DNA from: Polaribacter aquimarinus
Lineage (GTDB): Bacteria; Bacteroidota; Bacteroidia; Flavobacteriales; Flavobacteriaceae
Direction of reading: 5' to 3'
NCBI RefSeq assembly: GCF_003129485.1
Contig: NZ_QFFG01000001.1
Coordinates: 310,001 to 374,000, forward strand
Length of the DNA stretch: 64,000 bases
In this document: positions 19,536 through 27,511 of the stretch, piece after piece
Layout of the letters: each line of letters begins with the position of its first letter
Numbering within the stretch: position 1 is the stretch's first letter
Position numbers and translations under genes: made by a program
Notes under the pieces: generated by a model
What the model was told of the DNA's origin: nothing
Seen by the model: only the letters and a program-made list of their open reading frames with translations
Databases searched by the model: none

Positions 19536-19982
19536 ATGAAAAAAGTATTTTTAGTATTTAGTTTAATTTTTACAGCAACATTATCAATGAATGCACAAGA
19601 CATTTCTGAAAACGCAATAGGACTTCGTTTTGGAGGTGGAAATGGTGTTGGAGGAGAAATCTCTTATCAAAAAGCTCTAGGGAGTAATAATCGTTTAGAA
19701 ATTGATTTAGGTTTGGCTAACGAATTTGCAAACTTTAAAGCAACAGGTTTATATCAATGGGTTTGGAATTTAGAAGATAAATTCAATTGGTATGCAGGTG
19801 CTGGTGGAGGAATCGTTTCTGCTGGCGGAACTGGAATTTACGCTTCTGGTGTTATAGGAATTGAGTATAATTTTGAGGCTCCAATTTTACTTTCTATAGA
19901 TTACAGACCTGAAATTGGTGTTGCTGGTGGTTTAGATGGTTTAAATTCTGATGTAGCTTTATCAATAAGATATCAGTTCTAG
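19536..19982 (+). CDS. Small outer-membrane beta-barrel-like protein
   Basis: A 148-residue exported protein with signal peptide MKKVFLVFSLIFTATLSMNA. The mature part alternates hydrophobic and polar residues in strands rich in Gly and aromatics (LRFGGGNGVGGEISYQ, YAGAGGGIVSAGG, LLSIDYRPEIGVAGG) and ends SIRYQF, with a terminal Phe as in outer-membrane barrels. This points to a small barrel of about eight strands, resembling OmpA/OmpX-type folds. Function unknown. It follows the macroglobulin gene by 90 nt with its own promoter-like box, and shares a bidirectional terminator with the convergent tfoX-like gene. Confidence 0.7.
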   Translation: MKKVFLVFSLIFTATLSMNAQDISENAIGLRFGGGNGVGGEISYQKALGSNNRLEIDLGLANEFANFKATGLYQWVWNLEDKFNWYAGAGGGIVSAGGTGIYASGVIGIEYNFEAPILLSIDYRPEIGVAGGLDGLNSDVALSIRYQF

Positions 19983-20003
19983 ATTCAATTAGAATAGAAA
20001 TTT

Positions 20004-20043
20004 AAAATCCTCTAAATGAATTATTAAGAGGATTTTCTTTTTT
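20004..20043. terminator. Bidirectional intrinsic terminator
   Basis: AAAATCCTCT (20004-20013) pairs perfectly with AGAGGATTTT (20027-20036), followed by a T-run. The hairpin overlaps the stop codon of the convergent minus-strand gene, so it can serve both genes. Confidence 0.85.
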
Positions 20044-20374
20044 TACTCGCTTTTGCTAATGGATTAAAATCCAAAGCTAATTGCAACCAATAATGTAAAT
20101 CTTCATCTAAGTCTATAGTCTCATCTGTAAGAAAAACATAGCCTTTCATTGGTCTTCCAGTAAAATTCATTTTATTACAACCCTCTTTTAGCAAAGATTC
20201 CTCATAAATATCTGGGTTGATTCTAGCCATTAATTCATCTTTAACAATACCTACACACATTTTTTCATCAACCATAAAACACAAACCTCCAAACATTTTC
20301 TTCTCAAAAAAATTCACATTTTTATCTTTAAAAAACATGGATACTCTGTCTGCTAAAAATTCATTATAAGCCAT
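20024..20374 (-). CDS. TfoX/Sxy N-terminal domain protein
   Basis: A 116-residue protein consisting of a TfoX_N domain only: MFGGLCFMVDEKMCVGIVKDELMARI near residues 28-53 and GRPMKGYVFL near 73 are the family hallmarks. Stand-alone TfoX_N proteins are widespread in Bacteroidota. A link to competence, as for full-length Sxy of gammaproteobacteria, should not be assumed. It lies on the same strand as the upstream M28 peptidase, separated by a spacer that carries a heptamer array. The last 20 nt form part of the shared terminator. Confidence 0.85.
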   Translation of the reverse strand: MAYNEFLADRVSMFFKDKNVNFFEKKMFGGLCFMVDEKMCVGIVKDELMARINPDIYEESLLKEGCNKMNFTGRPMKGYVFLTDETIDLDEDLHYWLQLALDFNPLAKASKKRKSS

Positions 20375-20434
20375 TTCTGATATACGCTTTTAGATTTTTT
20401 ATACGCTTTTCAACTCCACCCTTCTAACATCCAT

Positions 20435-20462
20435 CTTCAAACTTCAAACTTCAAACTTCAAA
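20435..20462 (-). repeat. Heptanucleotide tandem array after the M28 peptidase gene
   Basis: Four exact copies of TTTGAAG in mRNA sense, followed by decayed heptads in the same phase (ATGGATG, TTAGAAG, GGTGGAG). The stop codon of the peptidase gene falls in the phase just before the array (TAGGGAG). Confidence 0.9.
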
Positions 20463-20466
20463 CTCC

Positions 20467-21495
20467 CTACTTCTCTTCAAGAACAACTCTTGTTGGCGTA
20501 TCTTTTCCGCTAATAATACTTTCTGTTCCTTTTGCAACAGCTTGAATCGTTTGGGTAATAATTGTCATATTTAAAGTTTCTGCTTCATCTGTAACTTTAT
20601 GATAATCTTTATCTTTATCTATTGCTGTCGTAGAAAATGTGTGTGAAGGCACTCCTAAACGTGCTAAAGAAGCATTATCAGACCTAAAAAATAAGTTAAA
20701 ATTCTTGTAAGGATCAGGAAATAATTGATAACCAGAACCTTTTAAATTTTTCTGTACAATTTTTCCGAAATCAGATCTTTCAAAGCCTGTTAACCAAGCT
20801 GTATTTTTACCAAAACTTGGTATTTTTCCAATCATTTCTAAATTGATCCCTGCCACAAATTTACTAGCATCAATTCCTTTCCCAAAGTGAGTAGAACCAA
20901 TTAATCCCATTTCTTCAGCAGTAAAAGCCACAAAAACAATTGTTCTTTCGTTACCAACTTTTTTAAAATATTCTGCCAAAGCTAAAACGCCTGTTACCCC
21001 CGAAGCATCATCATTTGCACCATTAAAAATTTTATCTTCTCCTTTTTCTCTTATTCCCAAATGGTCATAATGTGCAGATATTATTACATATTCATCCTTT
21101 TTACTTCTGCCTTGTAAAACTCCAATAATATTAGCGCTAGTTATTTTCTTTTTACTTCTTCTATTGGTAAATGTAAACGTTTGTCTATAGGAATCTAAAT
21201 TCTCAAAAGTTGTTAGCCCGATTCTCTTAAACTCGTTTTCAATATATTTTGCTGCTTTTTCAATACCTGGTGTTCCTGCTTTTCTACCTTCCATATTATC
21301 AGAAGCTAATGTGTACAGATGTTTTTTTACAATTAAAGAGTCTATAAAAAAATCCTTTTTTGCTTGTATATTTTTTTTACTTTTTGAAAAAGTAACTCCG
21401 TCTTTGCCTTTTTTTCCATCATTGGCTTTTTGGGTAACTTTACAACTGCTGACTAAAAAGACAAATACAAATAAGGTGTAAAATATTTTTTTCAT
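20467..21495 (-). CDS. M28 family metallopeptidase, lipoprotein
   Basis: A 342-residue protein with a lipobox signal peptide (MKKIFYTLFVFVFLVSSC), so probably an envelope lipoprotein. The co-catalytic zinc-aminopeptidase motifs are in order: SAHYDHLG near 141 (His ligand), NGANDDASG near 157 (bridging Asp), AFTAEEMGLIGS near 190 (catalytic Glu and ligand Glu), INLEMIG near 217 (Asp/Glu position), and a late VPSHTFSTT near 285 (His). The family removes N-terminal amino acids from peptides. Its stop codon directly precedes the heptamer array. Confidence 0.88.
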   Translation of the reverse strand: MKKIFYTLFVFVFLVSSCKVTQKANDGKKGKDGVTFSKSKKNIQAKKDFFIDSLIVKKHLYTLASDNMEGRKAGTPGIEKAAKYIENEFKRIGLTTFENLDSYRQTFTFTNRRSKKKITSANIIGVLQGRSKKDEYVIISAHYDHLGIREKGEDKIFNGANDDASGVTGVLALAEYFKKVGNERTIVFVAFTAEEMGLIGSTHFGKGIDASKFVAGINLEMIGKIPSFGKNTAWLTGFERSDFGKIVQKNLKGSGYQLFPDPYKNFNLFFRSDNASLARLGVPSHTFSTTAIDKDKDYHKVTDEAETLNMTIITQTIQAVAKGTESIISGKDTPTRVVLEEK

Positions 21496-21539
21496 GATTT
21501 TAAGAAATTTAAAGCATAAATATACCGAATTTAAATCCT

Positions 21540-21547
21540 TATTTTTG
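21540..21547 (+). promoter_or_regulatory. -7 promoter box for kdsA
   Basis: TATTTTTG matches TAnnTTTG and is 16 nt upstream of the kdsA ATG. The -33 region shows no clear TTTG. Confidence 0.5.
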
Positions 21548-21563
21548 TCTAAAATATTTACAA

Positions 21564-22382
21564 ATGATTTTATCTAAAATTCCCAATATAAAATATACAA
21601 ATTCTAATAACTTTTTCTTACTTGCGGGTCCTTGTGCCATAGAAGGTGAGGGTATGGCAATGCGAATTGCCGAAAAAGTAATTTCTATTACTGATAAATT
21701 ACAAATTCCGTATATATTTAAAGGAAGTTTTAAAAAGGCAAACAGAAGTAGAATTGACAGTTTTACCGGAATTGGAGATGAAAAAGCCTTAAAAATCTTA
21801 CAAAAAGTTTCACAAACTTTTGGAGTACCCACTGTAACTGATATTCACGAAGTTTCTGATGCTGCTAAAGCTGCGGAATATGTAGATGTTTTACAGATTC
21901 CTGCTTTTTTAGTAAGACAAACAGATTTGGTAGTTGCTGCTGCAAAAACTGGGAAAGTAGTTAACTTAAAAAAAGGACAATTTATGAGTCCTGCTGCAAT
22001 GAAACACGCAGTTCAAAAAGTAAAAGATGCGGGTTCTGAAAAAGCATGGATCACAGACAGAGGAACAATGTTTGGCTACCAAGATATGATTGTAGATTTT
22101 AGAGGAATTCCAGAAATGCGCGAATTTGCTCCTACTGTTTTAGATGTTACACATTCTTTGCAGCAACCCAATCAAACTGCAGGAGTTACTGGTGGAAGAC
22201 CAGAAATGATTGAAACAATTGCAAGAGCAGGTGTTGTTAATAATGTTGATGGATTATTTATAGAAACCCATTTTGACCCTGCAAATGCAAAATCTGATGG
22301 CGCTAATATGTTGCATTTAGATAACTTAGAAAGTTTACTAACTAATTTAGTTGCCATTCGAAAAACTGTAAATAGTTTATAA
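21564..22382 (+). CDS. kdsA: 3-deoxy-8-phosphooctulonate synthase (KDO-8-phosphate synthase)
   Basis: A 272-residue cytoplasmic enzyme of normal family length. Makes KDO-8-phosphate from arabinose-5-phosphate and phosphoenolpyruvate for the lipopolysaccharide core. Clear family motifs: LAGPCAIEGEGMAMRIAE near residue 17, IFKGSFKKANRSR near 52, DVLQIPAFLVRQTD near 108, and DVTHSLQQPNQTAGVTGGRPE near 195. It has its own promoter-like box and is followed by a dispersed repeat instead of another gene. Confidence 0.97.
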   Translation: MILSKIPNIKYTNSNNFFLLAGPCAIEGEGMAMRIAEKVISITDKLQIPYIFKGSFKKANRSRIDSFTGIGDEKALKILQKVSQTFGVPTVTDIHEVSDAAKAAEYVDVLQIPAFLVRQTDLVVAAAKTGKVVNLKKGQFMSPAAMKHAVQKVKDAGSEKAWITDRGTMFGYQDMIVDFRGIPEMREFAPTVLDVTHSLQQPNQTAGVTGGRPEMIETIARAGVVNNVDGLFIETHFDPANAKSDGANMLHLDNLESLLTNLVAIRKTVNSL

Positions 22383-22398
22383 AAACTTATTTTTATTT

Positions 22399-22480
22399 GG
22401 GCGTTTTAACAGGCTTTCTCTACTCGCTTTTTTTCTGAAAAAGAAAAAAGAGCTCAAACAAACCGCTCAATCCTTAACGC
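22399..22480 (-). repeat. Dispersed intergenic repeat, family A, copy 1
   Basis: An 82-bp element in inverted orientation relative to the copy at 29551-29663. Shared blocks are GCGTTAAGGATTGAGCG at one end, TGTTTGAG after it, then CGAGTAG-GAAAGCCTG, and AACGCCC at the other end. The termini (GCGTTAA and AACGC) are complementary and the centre is a run of T and A that can pair, suggesting a folded RNA or DNA element. Confidence 0.85.
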
Positions 22481-22572
22481 ACTTACTCAGTTGAATAAAA
22501 TACAAACACCTTTCAGGTTTTAAAAAAATAAATAGGCACAATTTTTGTCCCATAAAGTTGTTAACCTTTTAA

Positions 22573-23529
22573 ATGATGAAACAACTTTTATTTTTTCTTC
22601 TACTATTTTCAATTTCAACTCAAAGTCAAGATTTTTCAAAAGTTGATGAATTGGTTGCATCCTACCCAAAATTTTCAACAGTAGAAGCTTTATCAAATCA
22701 GATTAAAAAAGATTTTACTACAAATGAAAATAAAGCAAGAGCCGCTTTTTATTGGTTGGCAAACAATATTCGTTACAATTTAAAAGAATACTACAATCCT
22801 ACTCAAAGAAGTTATAATTTTAGATATACCACAGAAGAAGAAAAACAACAAAAATTACAAGCGCTTAAAGATAAATTAGTTGCAGATGCTTTTAAAACTA
22901 AATTTGGGGTTTGTGAAGAATATGCACAAGCCTTTAAAAAAGTTTGTGATTTGTTAGGCATTGAAGCAGAAGTTATCAAAGGAAATGTAAGAAATGTACC
23001 TCAAGAAATTGGGAAACCCGAGAACACAACAAATCACGCTTGGAACGCTGTAAAGTTAAACCAAAAATGGATGATTTTAGATGCTACTTGGGCAGCAGGT
23101 TATGAATATAATGGGCGCTGGGTAAAAAAATTCGACAATTATTTTTACAACATTCCAAAAGAAAAAATATTTAAAACACATTATCCTAAAGACACCATTT
23201 GGGTTTTACGTTTTGGCAGAATGAGTATAGAAGAATTTTACAATCAACCGATTTATGGGCATACGTTTTTAAGTTCTAAAGTAGAATTAGTATCACCAAA
23301 AAAAGGGATTCTGACCATAAATTCATCCAAAGAAATCAAATTAAAATTTAAGAATTTAGATACCAATTCTCCAATTTTCTATACTTTTCGAGGGCAAAAA
23401 TATGCTCAAAAACCTGCTGTTTTAGTAGAAGGAAAAACATCAACTTTAACCTTTAAAAACGCTCCTAAAAACTCTTACTTGAATCTATTTATCAATAAAG
23501 AAGCTGCTTTACAGTTTAAGACGAAATAA
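22573..23529 (+). CDS. Secreted transglutaminase-like protein
   Basis: A 318-residue protein with signal peptide MMKQLLFFLLLFSISTQSQ. The transglutaminase/protease-like domain carries a complete Cys-His-Asp triad: FGVCEEYAQAF (Cys114), TTNHAWNAVKL (His near 156), and WMILDATWAAG (Asp near 171). A C-terminal all-beta region (about 230-318) has no recognisable family. Many such bacterial proteins act as cysteine proteases or peptidoglycan-related enzymes; the substrate is unknown. The start could be either of two adjacent ATGs. Confidence 0.8.
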   Translation: MMKQLLFFLLLFSISTQSQDFSKVDELVASYPKFSTVEALSNQIKKDFTTNENKARAAFYWLANNIRYNLKEYYNPTQRSYNFRYTTEEEKQQKLQALKDKLVADAFKTKFGVCEEYAQAFKKVCDLLGIEAEVIKGNVRNVPQEIGKPENTTNHAWNAVKLNQKWMILDATWAAGYEYNGRWVKKFDNYFYNIPKEKIFKTHYPKDTIWVLRFGRMSIEEFYNQPIYGHTFLSSKVELVSPKKGILTINSSKEIKLKFKNLDTNSPIFYTFRGQKYAQKPAVLVEGKTSTLTFKNAPKNSYLNLFINKEAALQFKTK

Positions 23530-23543
23530 ACTAGGTGTTAGAA

Positions 23544-23668
23544 TGTCAGTTCGAGTGATTTTGAGGAACACTAAATTGTATCGAGAACTAATTAAATAAT
23601 CTTAATTAAATTCTTATTCTCGATACAAATTTTACTTCTTTCATCAGTAAAATTCACTCGAATTGACA
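23544..23668. repeat. Long palindromic intergenic repeat, family B, copy 1
   Basis: A 125-bp imperfect inverted repeat. The outer arms are TGTCAGTTCGAGTGATTTT and its near-complement ending TCACTCGAATTGACA. The inner arms are TTGTATCGAGAA and TTCTCGATACAA. It lies between two convergent genes, where it can also act as a bidirectional terminator. The second copy is at 51168-51273. Confidence 0.9.
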
Positions 23669-23673
23669 GAATT

Positions 23674-24045
23674 CTATTTCCTCTTATAAAAACCTTTGTC
23701 TTTTAGCTGATGCGCTTCATCTAAAACTGTTAACAACACTTCTTCATTAATATCTTCTAACTTAAAATAACGTAAAGATTTTACCACTTTTCTATTTTCA
23801 GAAATTAAGAATTCATTATACTTTGTAAGATGCGCAGAAACCCAAAAAACTACATCTACATAGCCTTTCTTTTTTGATGGATTTAAATAACAAAACGGTC
23901 TATCATTCAAATAATAAAAAGGAATTTTCCATTTAAATTGTAAATCAACTTCAGGGAAAGCACCTTCTATTAAAATCTGTAAATGCAATAAAATAGATTT
24001 AAACGGTTCTGGTTGATTTAAAATGTATTCTTCTGCTGGCTTCAT
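23674..24045 (-). CDS. DUF1801 domain protein
   Basis: A 123-residue cytoplasmic protein that is a single DUF1801 domain: PEPFKSILLHLQILIEGAFPEVDLQFKWKIP is cut here to its key features, an amphipathic helix followed by a W-K-I-P strand, then PFCYLNPSKKKGYVDVVFW. Related to YdhG/frataxin-like fold proteins, without known activity. Convergent with the transglutaminase gene across the palindromic repeat. The upstream gene in the other direction begins 38 nt away. Confidence 0.8.
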   Translation of the reverse strand: MKPAEEYILNQPEPFKSILLHLQILIEGAFPEVDLQFKWKIPFYYLNDRPFCYLNPSKKKGYVDVVFWVSAHLTKYNEFLISENRKVVKSLRYFKLEDINEEVLLTVLDEAHQLKDKGFYKRK

Positions 24046-24052
24046 ATTTTTG
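24045..24052 (+). promoter_or_regulatory. -7 promoter box for the first membrane protein of the 24-28 kb cluster
   Basis: TATTTTTG fits TAnnTTTG and lies 31 nt upstream of the ATG at 24084. It overlaps the start codon of the divergent DUF1801 gene by one base. Confidence 0.4.
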
Positions 24053-24083
24053 GTATCTTAGCGAAAGATAAAAAAATAGATGT

Positions 24084-24638
24084 ATGCACGATAATTTTCA
24101 AATAAATTTTTCTTTAAAAGGATTTACCAGTATTCTTATTGGAGTATATTTTTTATTAGGTAGTTATGTTATAAAAACCTTGTTAGATGGCTTTCTAATT
24201 GATGACAATCCAGCTGGAATGATGTCTGTAGAAATCATTGAGTTCTTAGTTATTGGAATTGCTTTATTTGTTTTTCTATTTTCTTCTTTAGCTTTATTTT
24301 TTGCAGGAAGAAGAAATTCTAAAAGGTTTCAATATAAACTTTGGAATGGAAAAACCATAACTGCTTTTTTTAAGTATTTTATTGGATTTGTAATAATGCT
24401 TATAGTATTGGTTATCATAAAAAATCAAGGTTTTATTGATTACCTCACTCCTACTTTTCTAGTTCTTTATGGAATTTTACTGTTTGTATTCAAAAATAAA
24501 GAACGAAAACAACTTCTTGTTTTATCAGGACTATGCTTGCTATTAGCTTTGATGTGTATTTTAATTCCTAGTTATTGGTATTCTTCTCTTTCTATTCTTG
24601 GAGTCGCTCATATTACTTATGGAGTTGTTGTAAAATAA
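24084..24638 (+). CDS. Hypothetical membrane protein (five predicted TM segments)
   Basis: A 184-residue protein. Hydrophobic segments are visible near residues 15-35, 47-70, 93-112, 118-138 and 145-180. It ends SILGVAHITYGVVVK, closely like the end of the next gene product (IGFGIMHIVYGAVMHY), and both share a tail of the form LCLLLALMCILIPSYWYWS/VLGLICAIFPGYGFWFW. The two are therefore probably distant paralogues. Function unknown. First gene of the membrane-protein cluster. Confidence 0.7.
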   Translation: MHDNFQINFSLKGFTSILIGVYFLLGSYVIKTLLDGFLIDDNPAGMMSVEIIEFLVIGIALFVFLFSSLALFFAGRRNSKRFQYKLWNGKTITAFFKYFIGFVIMLIVLVIIKNQGFIDYLTPTFLVLYGILLFVFKNKERKQLLVLSGLCLLLALMCILIPSYWYSSLSILGVAHITYGVVVK

Positions 24639-24675
24639 TTTTAACTTTTATTGTACAATTGAAAATTTATTATTT

Positions 24676-24692
24676 ACTTTGTATTTCAAAGT
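24676..24692. promoter_or_regulatory. Palindromic operator candidate, copy 1
   Basis: ACTTTG-TATTT-CAAAGT, a perfect 6-bp inverted repeat around a 5-nt centre, 9 nt before the ATG at 24702. The same 17 bp recur at 25654-25670 within a longer block of identity running to the start codon. The left arm overlaps a near-match to the -7 promoter box. Confidence 0.7.
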
Positions 24693-24701
24693 TCTTTAAA
24701 A

Positions 24702-25310
24702 ATGAGTTCAGAAGATTATTTAAAAGACATATCAGAGATTAAAAATTTAATGAATAAATCCTCAAAGTTTATTTCATTAAGTGGTTTATCTGGTATTTTT
24801 GCAGGAGTTTATGCATTAATTGGTGCTTTATTTGCACATTGGTTCTTTTCATTAAGTGGAAATGAATACATCGTAATTGATAGTGAAATCTTTAACTTCG
24901 TAGTAATAGATTTATTAATTGTTGGCATTTTAAGCATAGGGACAGCTATTTTTTTAACTACAAAAAAAGCAAAAAAAAACAATGAGAAAATATGGGATGC
25001 TTTAACTAGAAGATTATTATTCCATTTTATTGTTCCATTATTAGCTGGAGGAATTTACATCTTAATTATACTAAATCAACAACGTTATGGGCAAACTGGT
25101 GCATTAATGTTATTATTTTATGGTTTGGCCTTATTAAATGCTTCAAAATACACTTTAGGAGATGTAAAATATTTAGGTTATACTCAAATAGTTTTGGGTT
25201 TAATTTGTGCTATTTTTCCTGGTTATGGTTTCTGGTTCTGGGTAATAGGCTTTGGAATTATGCATATTGTTTATGGTGCAGTTATGCATTATAAATATGA
25301 TAGAAAATAA
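24702..25310 (+). CDS. Hypothetical membrane protein paired with winged-helix regulator
   Basis: A 202-residue protein. A short cytoplasmic N-terminus (MSSEDYLKDISEIKNLMNKSS) precedes five hydrophobic segments near residues 25-47, 62-85, 108-125, 132-147 and 158-195. No catalytic motif is visible. It is followed 28 nt later by a small DNA-binding protein. Pairs of this kind are common in Flavobacteriaceae, where the regulator is thought to control the membrane protein (inference from co-occurrence). The palindrome at 24676 supports local autoregulation. Confidence 0.75.
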   Translation: MSSEDYLKDISEIKNLMNKSSKFISLSGLSGIFAGVYALIGALFAHWFFSLSGNEYIVIDSEIFNFVVIDLLIVGILSIGTAIFLTTKKAKKNNEKIWDALTRRLLFHFIVPLLAGGIYILIILNQQRYGQTGALMLLFYGLALLNASKYTLGDVKYLGYTQIVLGLICAIFPGYGFWFWVIGFGIMHIVYGAVMHYKYDRK

Positions 25311-25312
25311 GA

Positions 25313-25320
25313 TACTTTTG
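25313..25320 (+). promoter_or_regulatory. -7 promoter box for the winged-helix regulator
   Basis: TACTTTTG fits TAnnTTTG and lies 18 nt upstream of the TTG start at 25339, directly after the stop codon of the preceding gene. Confidence 0.4.
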
Positions 25321-25338
25321 TAAACCAAAAATTATCAT

Positions 25339-25635
25339 TTGAAAAATATTATCCTAAATATTAATAAAGCTTTCGACCATAGAATTCGGCTAGGTATTAT
25401 GTCTATCTTAATGGTAAATGATTATGCTGATTTTAATACATTAAAAGAATTATTAGGCGCAACTGATGGTAATTTGGCTAGCCATACAAAAGCTTTAGAA
25501 AAGGTTGATTTTATAAAAGTTGAAAAGCAATTTATTGGTAGAAAACCAAACACAAAATATTTAGCTACAACCCTTGGAAAGCAAGAGTTTAAAAAACATA
25601 TTAATGCTCTCGAAAAATTAATTAAAAACAAATAA
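25339..25635 (+). CDS. Winged-helix transcriptional regulator (HTH_34-like), TTG start
   Basis: A 98-residue protein. There is no ATG in the right place, so translation probably begins at TTG (25339). The sequence INKAFDHRIRLGIMSILMVNDYADFNTLKELLGATDGNLAS is described here only by its parts: the DHRIRLGIMSIL helix, then the recognition helix TDGNLASHTKALE, then the wing FIGRKPNTKYLATTLGK. This is the ArsR/MarR-like fold of the HTH_34 family. It lies between the two genes that carry the ACTTTG-TATTT-CAAAGT palindrome, making it the obvious candidate for binding that site. Confidence 0.85.
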   Translation: MKNIILNINKAFDHRIRLGIMSILMVNDYADFNTLKELLGATDGNLASHTKALEKVDFIKVEKQFIGRKPNTKYLATTLGKQEFKKHINALEKLIKNK

Positions 25636-25652
25636 CTTTTTTTTTAACTAAT

Positions 25653-25671
25653 AACTTTGTATTTCAAAGTT
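25653..25671. promoter_or_regulatory. Palindromic operator candidate, copy 2, overlapping promoter box
   Basis: AACTTTG-TATTT-CAAAGTT, a perfect 7-bp inverted repeat, 8 nt before the ATG at 25680. The left arm lies inside TAACTTTG, a full match to the TAnnTTTG box, so bound protein would block the promoter. Confidence 0.75.
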
Positions 25672-25679
25672 CTTTTAAA

Positions 25680-27077
25680 ATGATCAAAATGAAAACTATA
25701 ACAACATTATCCAGCGCACTTTTATTTAGCACCCTATTTTATAAACAAAATATTGGTTTAAATTTAGGTCTCTTTACAATTTTTACAATTTTGGTTTTGG
25801 CAATAACTAATAGAGAAAAATTCAAAAAAAGTGACACATTTCTCAAAGCTATGTGCTATTTAATTACAGGTGTTACCATTTTCTTTTATAAATCAGATTT
25901 AACAATAATTGCAAACATTCTTGCATTTTTTACTTTAATTGGTAGTATATCAGAACATCAATCATCTATTTATATAAAATGGGTAAACGGAATTTACACA
26001 ACCATAGTCTCATTCTTCTCAAAATACTATGACAATTTGAATTCTGAAATTGAAAATGTAAAAAAAGAGAAAATTAATTATGCTTATTGGATAAAAATCA
26101 TTGGAATTCCAACCGTGCTAATTCTTGTTTTTATCTCTTTATATAGAAAAGGAAATCCAATGTTTGATGAATTGATCTCTAAAATAGATTTTAACTTTAT
26201 TAATTTTCATTGGATACTTTTTACATGTTTAGGATATTATTTGTTTAACAATATTATCAATCCAATTCAAATTGAACCAATTACTAAAAATGACCTAAAC
26301 CAAGGTAACATTCTAACTAAAAATAATTTAAAAGATTTTTCTTCAAAAAAATTAAAAGAAGAAAAACAATTAGGTGTTGTTATTATGTTTCTATTAAACT
26401 TACTTATTACTTTCTTTATAGTAACTTATGTGATGCATTTACTAGAAATACACAATATGCTTGCTCCTGAACTTTCAAAACAAGTTCATAGTGGAGTTAA
26501 TGCATTAATAATGTCTAATATACTTGCGATTATTGTTATCCTATATTTCTTTAGAGGAAATTTAAATTTTTTAGATAATAATAAAGATTTAAAAAAATTA
26601 ACCTATGGTTGGATATTATTAAACCTAATTATTGTTGTAATTACTTTTATCATTAATTTAGAATATGTTATTTCTTTTGGATTAACTTATAAAAGAATTG
26701 GTGTTTTATTCTTTTTAACAGCTACTTCAGTTGGATTAGTGACAACTTTTATTAAAGTGTCAAAAATTAAAAACTTATGGTTTTTATTTAGAAAAAATAC
26801 TCAAATAGCATTTACTATTATAATCCTTTCCTCTACTGTAAATTGGGATAAAATAATTACATTTTATAACATAAATAATGCAGCACAAGTAGACATAGAT
26901 TATTTAATAAACCTATCGTATAATAATACTTTTTTATTGAAAGATTATTCAGAAAAAAATAACATAAACAAAACAGTCAAGTATAAAATTGATGAAAAAC
27001 ACCACGATTATTTATGTCTTCTAAAAAGTAATTCTTGGCAAGAAACAATATATGATAACCTAAAGATAAAAAAATGA
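25680..27077 (+). CDS. DUF4173/DUF4153-type membrane protein
   Basis: A 465-residue integral membrane protein with around ten hydrophobic segments and a hydrophilic C-terminal tail (about residues 415-465). The central part (VIMFLLNLLITFFIVTYVMHLLE, described by its first TM run, and YGWILLNLIIVVITFIINLEYV) fits the DUF4173 family. No enzymatic function is established for it. Controlled, by inference, by the palindrome immediately upstream. It overlaps the next gene by 4 nt (ATGA). The start could also be the in-frame ATG three codons in. Confidence 0.7.
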   Translation: MIKMKTITTLSSALLFSTLFYKQNIGLNLGLFTIFTILVLAITNREKFKKSDTFLKAMCYLITGVTIFFYKSDLTIIANILAFFTLIGSISEHQSSIYIKWVNGIYTTIVSFFSKYYDNLNSEIENVKKEKINYAYWIKIIGIPTVLILVFISLYRKGNPMFDELISKIDFNFINFHWILFTCLGYYLFNNIINPIQIEPITKNDLNQGNILTKNNLKDFSSKKLKEEKQLGVVIMFLLNLLITFFIVTYVMHLLEIHNMLAPELSKQVHSGVNALIMSNILAIIVILYFFRGNLNFLDNNKDLKKLTYGWILLNLIIVVITFIINLEYVISFGLTYKRIGVLFFLTATSVGLVTTFIKVSKIKNLWFLFRKNTQIAFTIIILSSTVNWDKIITFYNINNAAQVDIDYLINLSYNNTFLLKDYSEKNNINKTVKYKIDEKHHDYLCLLKSNSWQETIYDNLKIKK

Positions 27078-27493
27078 ACTCGACAAGCAGAATAATGCCA
27101 ATTTTATTAAAGGCTTCTTTTATGGCAACAGTCTTATTTTGGACTATAATTTTATCAGAAGTATCTATGAATGATTCTTTTATGGTTGCAATCATTATTT
27201 TTTCTTACATCCCTATATTTATTGTGTGTTCTTTGTTCATTTTGTTTACAATTGTGCCTATACTTTTCTTTGACACAAAAGATTTAAATTCAAGTGAAAT
27301 GTTTCATAAATATTTTCCATATTATTCTATAATTATTTTTGGTATCTCATTTTTTTTCATAATACTTTCAAATTTTGACAAGGTTATCTCCGCTTTTTAT
27401 ATAACTGCATTTTTTACTTTGATGCAAAGTTGGATATGGATTTGTAAAACACCAACATCTGAAAAAGGAAAAACTAATTGGGAAAATAGTTAG
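27074..27493 (+). CDS. Hypothetical four-TM membrane protein
   Basis: A 139-residue protein with four hydrophobic segments near residues 8-25, 33-60, 75-95 and 98-118. Not recognised. Translationally coupled to the DUF4173 gene by a 4-nt overlap, so probably part of the same regulatory unit. The following hairpin at 27512 would end the operon here. Confidence 0.6.
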   Translation: MNSTSRIMPILLKASFMATVLFWTIILSEVSMNDSFMVAIIIFSYIPIFIVCSLFILFTIVPILFFDTKDLNSSEMFHKYFPYYSIIIFGISFFFIILSNFDKVISAFYITAFFTLMQSWIWICKTPTSEKGKTNWENS

Positions 27494-27511
27494 AAATTGG
27501 TAAGTTGATTT

